A stretch of DNA of 64,000 nucleotides from Taklimakanibacter sp021828105 (GTDB lineage: Bacteria > Pseudomonadota > Alphaproteobacteria > Rhizobiales > Aestuariivirgaceae), in assembly GCA_021828105.1 (NCBI GenBank), contig JAKATG010000002.1:1-64000 (forward strand), given 5' to 3'. The translations under genes were made by a program, and so were the position numbers. The notes below the pieces were generated by a model. It saw only the letters and a program-made list of their open reading frames with translations. It did not search any database and had not been told where the DNA came from. Positions 41,899 to 50,696 of this stretch are shown here, piece by piece; position 1 is the first letter of the stretch; every line of letters begins with the position of its first letter.

Positions 41899-42929
41899 CG
41901 CGCGCCGATCTCGATGAGGCCGTCAGATCCGGCATCATCACCGAACAGCAGGCGCTCGCCCTTCAAGACCTGCCGGCCAAACGGCATGCGGCACGTCATC
42001 AGCATGCGCTGAGCGACGAGCGCTTCGTGTTCATGAAGAACTTCAATGAGTTCTTCATCGCCCTCGGCGTCGTGCTGCTGGGTGTCGGCCTATGGGCGGC
42101 CGCAGCGACGCTCCCCTCCCTCGGCGTGGCGTTCCCGGTCGTCTTCATCGCCGTAATGTGGGGGCTCGCCGAATATCTGACCCGCAAGCTCAAGCTCACC
42201 TTGCCGAGCATCGTGCTGGCGATCTTCATCGTGCCGGGCCTTGCTTACTACGTTCATGGCGTGATCAGCATGGGGAGTGAAGAAACGGCCTGGTTTGCAA
42301 CCTCTGCCGATATGCGGCTCCCCGGCCTCGCGGCAATTGTCGCCGCACTTCTCTTTTATCTCCGTTTCCGGCTGCCTTTCGCGCTGCTGCTGCTGGCCGG
42401 CAGCTGCGTCGTGACCTTTCTCGATGTCTGTGTCCGGCTGTTCGACGAGCCCTCGCAAGGCGTCATCTATATCCTGTTCCTCATTGCCGGCTTTGCCACG
42501 CTGGCGGCAGCACAGTGGTACGACATGTCGGATCGCGAACGCCTGACGCGCCGCTCCGATTGCGGCTTCTGGCTCACGCTCATCGCGGCACCGCTCATCG
42601 TCCATCCCATTGCCGGTATCATCTCCTCCGGCCAGGACGTGACGGCGCAGTCCAACATCCTGACCATTGCCGCCGTCGTCCTCTTCGCGCTCATCGCGCT
42701 CGTCATCGACCGCCGCGCCTTCCTCGTCTCCTCGCTCGCCTATCTGGGCGGCGCCTTGGTCTATGCCTTCAGCCAGCTCGGCGGCGAGCAGAATGCCATC
42801 TGGATCACGCTCCTCCTGATGGGCGCATCCGTCATTCTCCTTGGCGTCGGCTGGCATCGGGCGCGCCGTGCCGTCATGCAATTCGTCCCCACCATCCTTG
42901 CCCGGCATTTGCCGGTCGTCAGAGCCTGA
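41892..42929 (+). CDS. Unknown multi-pass membrane protein between hslV and hslU
   Basis: 345-residue protein. After a soluble N-terminus (1-55, with a DUF2157-like start LTRADLDEAVRSGIITEQQA) it has about nine hydrophobic segments, e.g. FFIALGVVLLGVGLWAAAA, AFPVVFIAVMWGLA, and a C-terminal LLLMGASVILLGVGW. The resemblance to DUF2157 is only in the N-terminus and overall hydrophobicity. It is inserted in the hsl operon: the ATG overlaps hslV by seven bases and its stop is 11 bases from hslU. The usual gene in this slot in Hyphomicrobiales is an acetyltransferase or nothing, so the position is unusual. Function unknown. Confidence 0.8.
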   Translation: MLTRADLDEAVRSGIITEQQALALQDLPAKRHAARHQHALSDERFVFMKNFNEFFIALGVVLLGVGLWAAAATLPSLGVAFPVVFIAVMWGLAEYLTRKLKLTLPSIVLAIFIVPGLAYYVHGVISMGSEETAWFATSADMRLPGLAAIVAALLFYLRFRLPFALLLLAGSCVVTFLDVCVRLFDEPSQGVIYILFLIAGFATLAAAQWYDMSDRERLTRRSDCGFWLTLIAAPLIVHPIAGIISSGQDVTAQSNILTIAAVVLFALIALVIDRRAFLVSSLAYLGGALVYAFSQLGGEQNAIWITLLLMGASVILLGVGWHRARRAVMQFVPTILARHLPVVRA

Positions 42930-42940
42930 ATGAGCCATCC

Positions 42941-44245
42941 ATGACCGACTTCACTCCCCGCGAAATCGTTTCCGAACTCGACCGCCACATCGTCGGCCAG
43001 AAGGACGCCAAGCGCGCCGTCGCCATCGCGCTGCGCAACCGCTGGCGGCGCAAGCAGCTCGAAGAGCCCCTGCGCGAAGAGGTGATGCCCAAGAACATCC
43101 TGATGATCGGGCCGACCGGCGTCGGCAAGACCGAGATCGCGCGCCGCCTCGCCAAGCTCGCCAACGCGCCCTTCATCAAGGTCGAGGCGACGAAATTCAC
43201 CGAGGTCGGCTATGTCGGGCGCGATGTCGAGCAGATGATCCGCGACCTCCTGGAAGCGGCGGTCGCCATGGTCAAGGCGGCCCGACGCAAGGACGTCGAG
43301 GCGCAGGCCCATCTCAATGCCGAGCGCCGCGTGCTCGACGCGCTCGTCGGCGCGAATGCGTCGGAGACGACGCGCGAGAGCTTCCGCAAGAAGCTGCGCA
43401 CGGGTGAGCTCGATGCCAAGGAGATCGAGGTCCAGATCATGGACTCGCCCTCGGTGCCGAGCTTCGACATTCCCGGCATGCCGGGCTCCTCGGCGAGCGT
43501 GATCAATCTCTCCGACATGCTGGGCAAGGCCTTCGGCCACCGCCTCAAGCAGAAGCGCATGTCGGTCAAGGCGAGCCATGAGGTGCTGCTCGCCGAGGAA
43601 AGCGACAAGCTGCTCGACCAGGACCAGATCACCCAGGAGGCGATCAACGCCACCGAGAACAACGGCATCGTGTTCCTGGACGAGGTCGACAAGATCTGCG
43701 CCCGCTCGGAACGCCAGGGCGCCGATGTGAGCCGCGAAGGCGTGCAGCGTGACCTCCTGCCGCTGATCGAGGGCACGACGGTGTCGACTAAATACGGACC
43801 GGTGCGGACCGATCATATTTTGTTCATCGCCTCCGGCGCCTTCCATATCGCCAAGCCCTCCGACCTCCTGCCCGAACTGCAAGGCCGCCTGCCGATCCGG
43901 GTCGAGCTCAAGGCGCTGACCCGCGACGATTTCCGCCGCATCCTGACGGAGCCCGAGGCGAGCCTGATCAAGCAATACAAGGCACTGCTCAAGACCGAGG
44001 GTGTGACATTGGACTTCAGCGAGGACGGCATCGATGCGCTCGCCGATATCGCGGCCGAGATCAACGCCGCGATCGAGAATATCGGCGCGCGGCGCCTGCA
44101 GACGGTGATGGAACGCGTCCTCGACGAGGTGAGCTATTCGGCGACCGACCGGTCCGGCGAGACGGTGAAGATCGATAAAACCTTCGTGGAAAAAAACATC
44201 GGCGACCTCGCCCGCAACACGGACCTGTCGAAGTTCATTTTGTGA
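42941..44245 (+). CDS. hslU: HslU ATPase subunit
   Basis: 434-residue AAA+ unfoldase feeding HslV. Walker A is GPTGVGKTEIARRL, Walker B is GIVFLDEVDKIC, the arginine-finger region is PELQGRLPIRVEL, and the C-terminal tail ending DLSKFIL docks into HslV. The intermediate (I) domain is present at about 110-230. Start at 42941 gives the standard MTDFTPREIVSELDRHIVGQ beginning. Confidence 0.97.
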   Translation: MTDFTPREIVSELDRHIVGQKDAKRAVAIALRNRWRRKQLEEPLREEVMPKNILMIGPTGVGKTEIARRLAKLANAPFIKVEATKFTEVGYVGRDVEQMIRDLLEAAVAMVKAARRKDVEAQAHLNAERRVLDALVGANASETTRESFRKKLRTGELDAKEIEVQIMDSPSVPSFDIPGMPGSSASVINLSDMLGKAFGHRLKQKRMSVKASHEVLLAEESDKLLDQDQITQEAINATENNGIVFLDEVDKICARSERQGADVSREGVQRDLLPLIEGTTVSTKYGPVRTDHILFIASGAFHIAKPSDLLPELQGRLPIRVELKALTRDDFRRILTEPEASLIKQYKALLKTEGVTLDFSEDGIDALADIAAEINAAIENIGARRLQTVMERVLDEVSYSATDRSGETVKIDKTFVEKNIGDLARNTDLSKFIL

Positions 44246-44389
44246 CACTCGCCCCCATCCCGGCGAAGTTCACGTCGTCGAAAAGGTTTCACGCCAAATC
44301 AATATTTTAAGGCAAATCCTCATCGCCAAAGCCTTCAACTTGGGCAGGATTTGCTCTAAAGGTGGCTCGATCACAAGGGGCCACCAAGA

Positions 44390-45268
44390 ATGCGGACGTT
44401 GGGCCATTGGATCGTTGCGCTTATCATCGCGGCGATCGTCGCTTGGATGGTGTGGACATCATCCGACCTGCAGACCTGCCGGCAGGGGATGACGGTCGGT
44501 GCCAGCTTCTATGACTCCCTTTTGGAATCAAGACGTTGCCTCGGCGAATATGCGCGGGCGAATGCCGCCGAGATCCTCGCCATCTTCACCGTCATCCTGG
44601 GTGTAGCCATTTGGCTCATGTGGCGCGCGACCCGCGCTCTGGTCAGCGAAACGCGGGTGACGGGCGATGCCCTGGTGGCGACAAACCGGTCGCTGGCCGA
44701 GGCCACCCAGGCCACCGCCGAAGCCGCCAAGCGGTCCGCCGGCATCGCCGAGCAGGTGCTCATCGCCACGCAGCGCCCATGGGTGACCTTCACCGTCGAG
44801 CTCGCCGGCACATTGGCCTTCGACGGCGCCGGCGCCTCCATTCCGCTCAAGATCGGCACCGAGAATATCGGCCCCACGCCCGCGGTCGCCGTTCTCGCTC
44901 ATCCGGTGATCTTCTGCCAGGAGAAGCAGCCTTTCAAAGCCGTCGACGTGATCAAGCGCCGGTCCGGCGACTTCAACACCGCCGGGCGGCTCGGCCACAC
45001 CTTGTCGAAGGGCGAGCAGTTCAGCGAGGTCAAAACGGCCGGCATGGGCCTCGAGGAATATGAGGGCATGTCCGTCATCTCCCCGTTCATCCTGGTCACC
45101 GTCAAATACCGGCTCACTTTCAGCGACGAGACCCGTATGGCGGCAAAACTCTATTCGCTGGTGCGCACCGACCCTGTCTACCAGGCGCAGTCGGTCGTCA
45201 TGCAGCCCGGCAACAGCGTCCAGCCCGACCGGCTCAATCTCGTCCTCATCGGCAGCTACGCCGATTGA
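44390..45268 (+). CDS. Unknown membrane-anchored protein
   Basis: 292-residue protein with two hydrophobic segments (about 5-22 and 60-78) followed by a coiled-coil-like stretch (about 82-122, rich in Ala, Glu and Thr: SLAEATQATAEAAKRSAG) and a C-terminal beta-rich domain facing either side of the membrane. No family motif. AAGGGG precedes the ATG. It stands alone between hslU and a convergent XRE gene. Confidence 0.7.
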   Translation: MRTLGHWIVALIIAAIVAWMVWTSSDLQTCRQGMTVGASFYDSLLESRRCLGEYARANAAEILAIFTVILGVAIWLMWRATRALVSETRVTGDALVATNRSLAEATQATAEAAKRSAGIAEQVLIATQRPWVTFTVELAGTLAFDGAGASIPLKIGTENIGPTPAVAVLAHPVIFCQEKQPFKAVDVIKRRSGDFNTAGRLGHTLSKGEQFSEVKTAGMGLEEYEGMSVISPFILVTVKYRLTFSDETRMAAKLYSLVRTDPVYQAQSVVMQPGNSVQPDRLNLVLIGSYAD

Positions 45269-45277
45269 GATCCAGAC

Positions 45278-45646
45278 CTATTTCTTCTTCTGCTTGCGCC
45301 GGTTGAGCACGGCGAGCATCTCGGCGAGATCCTTCTGGTCGAGGGTCGAAATATCGTCGGCCAGGCGATTGGCGAGCTCGGTGGCGGAAGGCTCGAGACC
45401 CGACGTGTCGATGACCACGCGCGGATGCGAGATGCGCGCCAGGCGCACGACATCCTCGGCCTCGTCCCAGATGATGTTGAAATAGCTGATGATGCGCTGC
45501 AGCAGATGCCAGCCCGGCCGGCCGCGCTTGCCGTGCTCCAGCGCCGAGAGATAAGCGCTCGACACCCCGATCTCCTCGGCCATCTCCTTCAGCGTGACCT
45601 TGCGCTCGGCGCGCAGCTTGCGCATGCGCTCGCCAAAGGGCGTCAT
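45278..45646 (-). CDS. XRE-family helix-turn-helix regulator
   Basis: 122-residue DNA-binding protein with a single HTH_3 domain (about 6-62: MRKLRAERKVTLKEMAEEIG, then VSSAYLSALEHGKRGRPGWH). The C-terminal part is polar and basic. It is the fourth gene of the mltA-smr-XRE cluster: its ATG overlaps the Smr stop. It may autoregulate the unit; no operator is clear. Confidence 0.85.
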   Translation of the reverse strand: MTPFGERMRKLRAERKVTLKEMAEEIGVSSAYLSALEHGKRGRPGWHLLQRIISYFNIIWDEAEDVVRLARISHPRVVIDTSGLEPSATELANRLADDISTLDQKDLAEMLAVLNRRKQKKK

Positions 45647-46221
45647 CCTGCCCTCCGCTCTTTCTTCCTGAGCTTCACATAAAAGGCGCCGCCCCCGCCA
45701 TGGCGCGGATGCGCCGGCTGGAAGCCCGCGACATGCTCGCGGAATTGGCCTTCATGGAACCAGTCCGGCACCAGGCGGCGCAAGCGGCCCTGGCGTTCCG
45801 GCGCATGATAGTGATCCGAGCCGTGCAGCGTGTGGCGGGTGAAGGGCGAGGCACCCTTGCCGGTGATCACCAAGACCAGGCGCAGGCCCTGCGCCCTGGA
45901 CGTCACCAGGAAATTCAGGAGACGCTCGCGCGAGCGCTCGATGCCGGTGCCATGCAGATCGATGCGGCCTTCGATCTCGACCTGGCCGCGGGTCATGCGG
46001 CGCTCGCTTCTGCGGTCGAGGCCGGTCAATGCCGGCGGATCGTGGCGTGCCGGCGGTGCCCGCAGGATGGGCTTGGCCGGCTTTTCAGCCCTCGCCGCTT
46101 GAGGGGCTTCGGCCTTTGCCTTGGTCTCGGATTTCTTCTTCGCTTTGGACCTGTGAAGCGGCTTCACGGTCCGCGCGACGTCTTCCCACAAAGCATAATC
46201 GGGTGGGAGCTTGCGGGTCAT
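45643..46221 (-). CDS. Smr domain protein
   Basis: 192-residue protein with a C-terminal Smr domain (about 95-190) of the MutS2-associated type. Key sequences are IDLHGTGIERSRERLL and RLVLVITGKGASPF, which carry the D-x-H and TGKG of the nuclease-like fold. The N-terminal half is low-complexity and basic (KAKKKSETKAKAEAP). Smr domains nick or bind branched nucleic acid. ATG overlaps the mltA stop by four bases. Confidence 0.85.
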   Translation of the reverse strand: MTRKLPPDYALWEDVARTVKPLHRSKAKKKSETKAKAEAPQAARAEKPAKPILRAPPARHDPPALTGLDRRSERRMTRGQVEIEGRIDLHGTGIERSRERLLNFLVTSRAQGLRLVLVITGKGASPFTRHTLHGSDHYHAPERQGRLRRLVPDWFHEGQFREHVAGFQPAHPRHGGGGAFYVKLRKKERRAG

Positions 46222-47393
46222 TGCCGGCTGAGCAGCCGCTGGGCCAGCGCCTTGGGCAAAAGCACGATCATCAGGCCCGGGCTTTTCATGTGGCCCGCGG
46301 TCAGTGCCGCTTCCTCGCCCGCACCCCAGAAAACGTCGCCCCGCGCATGGCCCTTGATCGCGGTGCCGGTGTCCTGCGCCACCAGGAGATTGCGGAACGG
46401 CACGAGCGTTCCGCGTTCGCCCTTGGGCGCCTGCGTATCGAGCCAGACCGGCGTGCCGAACATCCATAGAGAGCGGTCGACGGCGAGCGAATGAAACGGT
46501 GTCAACGGGACCTTCTGGGCGCCGGGCGGACCGAGGTCGGAATCCCCGCCCCGGATCTCGCGGAAGAATACGAAGGACTTGTTCTCCCACATCAGCTCGC
46601 GCGCATCCTTGGGGTTCTGGCGCATCCACGCCCTGATCGCCTGCATCGACACGTCCTCGCGGGTGAGGATGCCGCGCTGGAGCAGGAGCCCGCCAATGGC
46701 GGTATAGGGAAGGCCGGTCTTTGCCGCGAAGCCGAGCCGTATCACCTGGCCATCGGGCAGGCGCACGCGGCCCGAGCCCTGGACCTGGATGAAGAACGCA
46801 TCGGCCCAGTCCTTGAGCCAGACGAGCTCGAGGCCCCGGCCCTCGAGTGCGCCGTTCTCGATCTCGCGCCTTGTGTAATAGGCCTGAGGCTTGCCATCGA
46901 CGGTGCGGCCATAGGCAAGGCCCAGGCGCTTCGCGGTCTTGGCATCGAAGCCGACAAAATCGGCGGGCCTGGCATAGATCGGCACCTTGTAGGCGCCGCC
47001 GGGCTTCAGGCTGCCTTCGGCTTCAGGCTCGTAATAGCCGGTAAACAGCCCTTGCGGACGCTCGGCGTCGCGCACGATGAGCGGCGTGAAGGCCTGTTCG
47101 AAAAAGCGGCGCGCATCGGCGACGGTCTTGAGCCCCTGGCAGACCGCCAGCCAGTCGCGCCTGGTCCCGCCATAGGCCACCTTGCGCTGGAAAGCATGGC
47201 CGGTCGCTTCGATCTCGGCGCATGAGCGCTTGAAGGTCGCGAGCGCAGCCTCGTGGTCGACGTCGGCCCAGCCGGCGATCGCGCGGAAATCCGTTTCCTC
47301 GAAGGGGGGTTTCGCTGCGGCGCTCATGCCCCCGCACATGACCAGAAGCAGGGCCAAACTCAAGAGCCGGCGCATCCTGATGCCATCCCGCAT
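46218..47393 (-). CDS. mltA: Membrane-bound lytic transglycosylase A
   Basis: 391-residue enzyme that cleaves the glycan chains of peptidoglycan. A signal peptide is near the N-terminus (RRLLSLALLLVMCGGM), the MltA domain (about 110-270) has FTGYYEPEAEGSL, and the C-terminal 3D domain ends with the Asp-rich ALTAGHMKSPG and QDTGTAIKGHARGDVFWG. The start could be 47393 or 47375 (the second begins with the signal peptide directly). Preceded by Tim44-like on the same strand, the same order as in other alphaproteobacteria. Confidence 0.9.
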   Translation of the reverse strand: MRDGIRMRRLLSLALLLVMCGGMSAAAKPPFEETDFRAIAGWADVDHEAALATFKRSCAEIEATGHAFQRKVAYGGTRRDWLAVCQGLKTVADARRFFEQAFTPLIVRDAERPQGLFTGYYEPEAEGSLKPGGAYKVPIYARPADFVGFDAKTAKRLGLAYGRTVDGKPQAYYTRREIENGALEGRGLELVWLKDWADAFFIQVQGSGRVRLPDGQVIRLGFAAKTGLPYTAIGGLLLQRGILTREDVSMQAIRAWMRQNPKDARELMWENKSFVFFREIRGGDSDLGPPGAQKVPLTPFHSLAVDRSLWMFGTPVWLDTQAPKGERGTLVPFRNLLVAQDTGTAIKGHARGDVFWGAGEEAALTAGHMKSPGLMIVLLPKALAQRLLSRQ

Positions 47394-47402
47394 GTGAGGG
47401 GC

Positions 47403-48116
47403 TCAGCCCGGCTCGTCCGTCGCTGCCAGCTTCCAATTGGGATCGCGCGAGGCGGTGTCGCGCTCGAAGGTCCATACATCGGTGATCTGGCGCACCTGTT
47501 TGGGATCGCCGTCGATGACCTCGCCCGCCTTGTTGAGGGTCGCCGAGATGAATTCGGCAATGAAGCGCAAGGTGATGCTGGCGCGCTTGCCCTTGAGATC
47601 GGCGGCCGTCACATCGGCCTTGTCGATGCCGACAAACCGCGATTCGAGGATCTGGCCGGCCTTCTCGCGCTCGTCGATCGCCCTGGCGAAGCCTTCATAG
47701 ACTTCGCGCGACAGGAGGTTCTTGAGCGACTGGCGGTCGCCTTGGGCGAAGGCCGTCACCACCATCTCGTAAGCGAGCTTGGCGCCCTCGACGAAGGTTT
47801 TCGTCGAGAACTGGCCGTCGGCGGCGGCGATCTTCTCAAGGCCCTTGGCGACGCTGGTGCCGGCCTCGGCATAGCCTGTCCAGACCGGTTCCGCCGGCGG
47901 CTGCGACGCCGAATTTTCGGTCGCGTTTTCACGCTGTGGCAGGTTGATGACATTGCCCGGCGCTTGCGGCTTTTCAGCGCGGCGTTGAGTGGCATAGGGA
48001 TCGACCGGCGGACGCTCATTGCCGGTGCGTTTGCCCAGGACCGACCGCAGGCGCAAGATGACCACCACTGCAATCGCAAGGATCAGCAGATTCAGTGGGT
48101 CAAAAGCCTGATTCAT
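47403..48116 (-). CDS. Tim44/TimA-like inner-membrane protein
   Basis: 237-residue protein with one N-terminal hydrophobic segment (LNLLILAIAVVVILRL, about 8-23), a variable linker, and a C-terminal Tim44 domain (about 90-235). It includes VEGAKLAYEMVVTAFAQGD, the GDRQSLKNLLSREVYEGFARAI-type helical start, and TDVWTFERDTASRDPNWKL at the end. Mitochondrial Tim44 helps preprotein import; alphaproteobacterial members may be membrane chaperones, which is inferred. It is divergent from fxsA. Confidence 0.88.
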   Translation of the reverse strand: MNQAFDPLNLLILAIAVVVILRLRSVLGKRTGNERPPVDPYATQRRAEKPQAPGNVINLPQRENATENSASQPPAEPVWTGYAEAGTSVAKGLEKIAAADGQFSTKTFVEGAKLAYEMVVTAFAQGDRQSLKNLLSREVYEGFARAIDEREKAGQILESRFVGIDKADVTAADLKGKRASITLRFIAEFISATLNKAGEVIDGDPKQVRQITDVWTFERDTASRDPNWKLAATDEPG

Positions 48117-48146
48117 CATTCCGCGGGTCTTTCCGTCTGGGCCAAA

Positions 48147-48175
48147 TTGAAGTCGGGGTCTCAACCTCCTTATAT
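48147..48175 (+). promoter_or_regulatory. Promoter of fxsA
   Basis: TTGAAG (48147-48152), 17 bases, TTATAT (48170-48175), starting within the 121-base divergent gap between the Tim44-like gene and fxsA. Predicted start is about 48182, giving a leader of about 55 bases. Confidence 0.5.
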
Positions 48176-48236
48176 AGGAGGGCCGGGGCGCGGTCCAAAG
48201 GCCGCCGCTGCTGCTTCACTGTCCTACAGGTTTAAG

Positions 48237-48695
48237 GTGATCAGAACCATTATTTTTGTCCTTTTTGCGCTCGGCCTGCTGGAGCTCTTCCTGCTGGTTA
48301 AGACCGGGCAATGGTTTGGTGCCTGGTTTCCGGTCCTCGCCGTCATTCTGGGCTTCGTCCTGGGCGGCCTGACCATCCGCCATACCGGCATCAGATCCCT
48401 CAACGAGGTCCGGGAAGCGAGCCAGAAAGGCTATATCGGCCCCAACGCCGCCATTGCCGGCATGCTCGGCATCCTGGCCGGCATCCTTTTTATCCTGCCC
48501 GGTCTCCTGTCCGATGTCGCCGCCATCCTGTTGCTCCTGCCGTTCATGCGGAAGATCGTCGAGCGGCGCATGAGCCGGCCAATGGCGCGCAAGGGCGGCG
48601 TCGTGATCGACGGCGAAGCCGTTGAAATCCACGATGACAGGCTGCCGCCGCAGCGAGAGCAGGAAAAGAACGACGGCTCGCCCTGGAACCGCTAG
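48237..48695 (+). CDS. fxsA: FxsA family membrane protein
   Basis: 152-residue small inner-membrane protein with four hydrophobic segments (VIRTIIFVLFALGLLELF, FPVLAVILGFVLGGL, AIAGMLGILAGILFILPG, LLPFMRKIVERR). FxsA-type proteins are reported to affect phage F exclusion and membrane integrity; function is otherwise unclear. The start is the GTG at 48237. It is followed by secB 102 bases later. Confidence 0.85.
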   Translation: MIRTIIFVLFALGLLELFLLVKTGQWFGAWFPVLAVILGFVLGGLTIRHTGIRSLNEVREASQKGYIGPNAAIAGMLGILAGILFILPGLLSDVAAILLLLPFMRKIVERRMSRPMARKGGVVIDGEAVEIHDDRLPPQREQEKNDGSPWNR

Positions 48696-48797
48696 CGCCC
48701 TTCAGGCGCGAGCCGGAATGCTTGCGGCCCATCAGCCATTCATGATAGCTGGCGTCCGGAACGGACACCCCCGTTTTGATGAAAGGCAGAAGATTCC

Positions 48798-49397
48798 ATG
48801 GCCAAGACGAGCAAGCCGGCGCCGAAGAAGCAGGCCGCCAAATCAACGAATGGCGACGGCAGCGACAGCAACGGCCCCGGCCCCGGCCCCGGCCCCGAGG
48901 CTACCGCCGCTCCGGCAGAGTCCGTAGGGTCCGAGCTCAACGCGCCGCCGCCGCAGCCGGGCGCCCAGCCGTCGATGCGCATCCTCGGCCAGTATCTCAA
49001 GGATCTGAGCTTCGAAAACCCGCATGCGCCGCAGTCGCTGGCGCCGCAAAAGGCCCAGCCCGAGATCAACATCTCGATCAATGTGAATGCGCGCAACCTG
49101 GCGCCGTCGGATTTCGAGGTCGAGCTCCATATCGACGCCAAGGCGACGTCCGAGAACAAGGTCATCTTCGCCGCCGAGATCCTCTATGCCGGCGTCTTCC
49201 GGCTGGAGAATTTCCCACAGAACATGCTGCATCCGGCGGTGCTCATCGAATGCCCGCGCATGCTCTTTCCTTTCGCCCGCCAGATCCTCGGCGAAGCGAC
49301 CCGCAATGGCGGCTTCCCGCCTTTGATGCTCGATCCGATCGATTTCGCCGGCATGTATCAGAAGCGCATGGCGGCGCAGGCGCAAGCCACGGCGTAA
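48798..49397 (+). CDS. secB: Preprotein chaperone SecB with an extended N-terminus
   Basis: 199-residue tetrameric chaperone that holds secretory proteins unfolded for SecA. The SecB core begins around residue 57 (MRILGQYLKDLSFENPHAP) and includes FEVELHIDAKATSENKVIF and HPAVLIECPRMLFPFARQI. The first about 55 residues are a low-complexity Lys/Pro/Gly-rich extension containing a Gly-Pro repeat (about 24-33). Usual length is 155-170 residues, so this extension is atypical. Homologues with a short N-terminal tail exist in Hyphomicrobiales. Confidence 0.94.
   Translation: MAKTSKPAPKKQAAKSTNGDGSDSNGPGPGPGPEATAAPAESVGSELNAPPPQPGAQPSMRILGQYLKDLSFENPHAPQSLAPQKAQPEINISINVNARNLAPSDFEVELHIDAKATSENKVIFAAEILYAGVFRLENFPQNMLHPAVLIECPRMLFPFARQILGEATRNGGFPPLMLDPIDFAGMYQKRMAAQAQATA
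48873..48896 (+). repeat. GGCCCC hexamer repeat in secB
   Basis: Four tandem copies of GGCCCC encode the Gly-Pro-Gly-Pro run of the SecB extension. Gain or loss of a unit keeps the frame, so length variation would alter the protein but not break it. Confidence 0.8.
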
Positions 49398-49404
49398 TTT
49401 CCGT

Positions 49405-50097
49405 TTAATTCAGAAGCTCGTTCCACAAAGCCTTCTCGCCAAGCTCGGCGATCAGGGCCTTGTGCGCGAGGATCTCCATCTCGGTGAGCCGGCTCGTAAG
49501 CGGCACCGGACGCGGCCGTACGATGCCGGAAGGCGTGATCACGGCGCGGCTTCCGACCGTGATGGCCGAGAGCGACAGCGCCGCCTGGCGTCCGCCGATG
49601 AGCTCGAGATAGACATCGGCCAACAATTCCGAATCGAGCAGAGCGCCATGCTTGTCGCGCTTCGAATTGTCGATGCCATAGCGCTTGCACAGGGCATCGA
49701 GGCTGTTCGGACCCATCGGATGCTTCTGGCGGGCGAGCATCAGCGTGTCGACGACGCGTTCCGGCAGCAGCGCCGGTATGTTCAGGCGGGCGAATTCGGC
49801 ATTGAGGAAGCCGACGTCGAATGAGGCATTGTGGATGACGAGGCTCGCCTCGCCGATGAAGGCGAGGAACTCCGCGGCGATCGCCGCAAACAGCGGCTTG
49901 CCTTTCAGGAACTGCGTCGTCAGACCATGGATGGCCTCGGCATCGGACGGCATGTCGCGCTCGGGATCAATGTAAGCGTGGAAGGTCTTGCCGCTCGGAA
50001 TGTGGTTGATGAGCTCGACCGCGCCGAGCTCGACGACGCGGTGGCCTTTCGCATGATCTATGCCGGTGGTCTCGGTATCGAGGACGATCTCGCGCAT
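49405..50097 (-). CDS. dnaQ: DNA polymerase III epsilon subunit
   Basis: 230-residue 3'-5' proofreading exonuclease. ExoI is LDTETTGID, ExoII is LVIHNASFDVGFLNAEF, and ExoIIIe is RDKHGALLDSELLADVY, with the catalytic Asp/Glu and His residues in each. The C-terminal tail (about 190-230) is the polymerase-binding part. Start overlaps the coaE stop by one base. Part of the block dnaQ-coaE-aroE-maf-ppsR leading away from the origin. Confidence 0.96.
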   Translation of the reverse strand: MREIVLDTETTGIDHAKGHRVVELGAVELINHIPSGKTFHAYIDPERDMPSDAEAIHGLTTQFLKGKPLFAAIAAEFLAFIGEASLVIHNASFDVGFLNAEFARLNIPALLPERVVDTLMLARQKHPMGPNSLDALCKRYGIDNSKRDKHGALLDSELLADVYLELIGGRQAALSLSAITVGSRAVITPSGIVRPRPVPLTSRLTEMEILAHKALIAELGEKALWNELLN

Positions 50098-50696
50098 TAT
50101 GTCGAATCACTTTGTGACAGCACGTCGATTATATGCCGCACTTGCGCGTGCGCGTAGTCCAGCCCCCGATCGCTATCCACAATGAAATCGGCGCGCGCCC
50201 GCTTATCCGCATCGGGTACCTGGCGGGCCAGGATGGCCGCGAATTTTTCCTCTGTCATCCCGGGCCGCGCAAGTACCCGGCGGCGCTGGATATCGGCCGG
50301 CGCCGAGACGACGACGATCTTGTCGACGTCGCGGTCGCGCCCGGTCTCGAACAGCAAGGGAATGTCGAGCACCGCGAGAGGCGCCTTCCGCCGGCGCGCG
50401 TCTTTGAGGAATTTCTCCTGCTCGGCGCGCACCAGCGGATGGACGATCGCCTCGAGCCGGGCGAAATCCTGCGGATGGGCACCGAGATGCTTTGTAAGCT
50501 TCTCCCGGTCGATGCGGCCATGGACGACGGCGCCGGGAAAGGCGGCGGCGACGGGCTTCACCGCAGCGCCATCCTGATCATAGAGCCGGTGTACGATCGC
50601 ATCCGATTCCGAGACGGGGATGCCTTCCTTGGCGAACATGCGCGCCGTCTCGGTCTTGCCCATGCCGATCGATCCGGTGAGGCCGATCACGATCAT
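50097..50696 (-). CDS. coaE: Dephospho-CoA kinase
   Basis: 199-residue enzyme for the last step of CoA synthesis. The P-loop is IGLTGSIGMGKTETARMF; LLFETGRDRDVDKIVVVSAPA is the lid region. It overlaps aroE by ATGA and dnaQ by one base. Start at 50696 gives the family length. Confidence 0.95.
   Translation of the reverse strand: MIVIGLTGSIGMGKTETARMFAKEGIPVSESDAIVHRLYDQDGAAVKPVAAAFPGAVVHGRIDREKLTKHLGAHPQDFARLEAIVHPLVRAEQEKFLKDARRRKAPLAVLDIPLLFETGRDRDVDKIVVVSAPADIQRRRVLARPGMTEEKFAAILARQVPDADKRARADFIVDSDRGLDYAHAQVRHIIDVLSQSDST

Noticed and set aside
42761..44248. Minus-strand frame opposite hslU
   Set aside because: Shadow of a strongly conserved gene; rich in His/Asp/Arg runs typical of antisense GC-rich translation.
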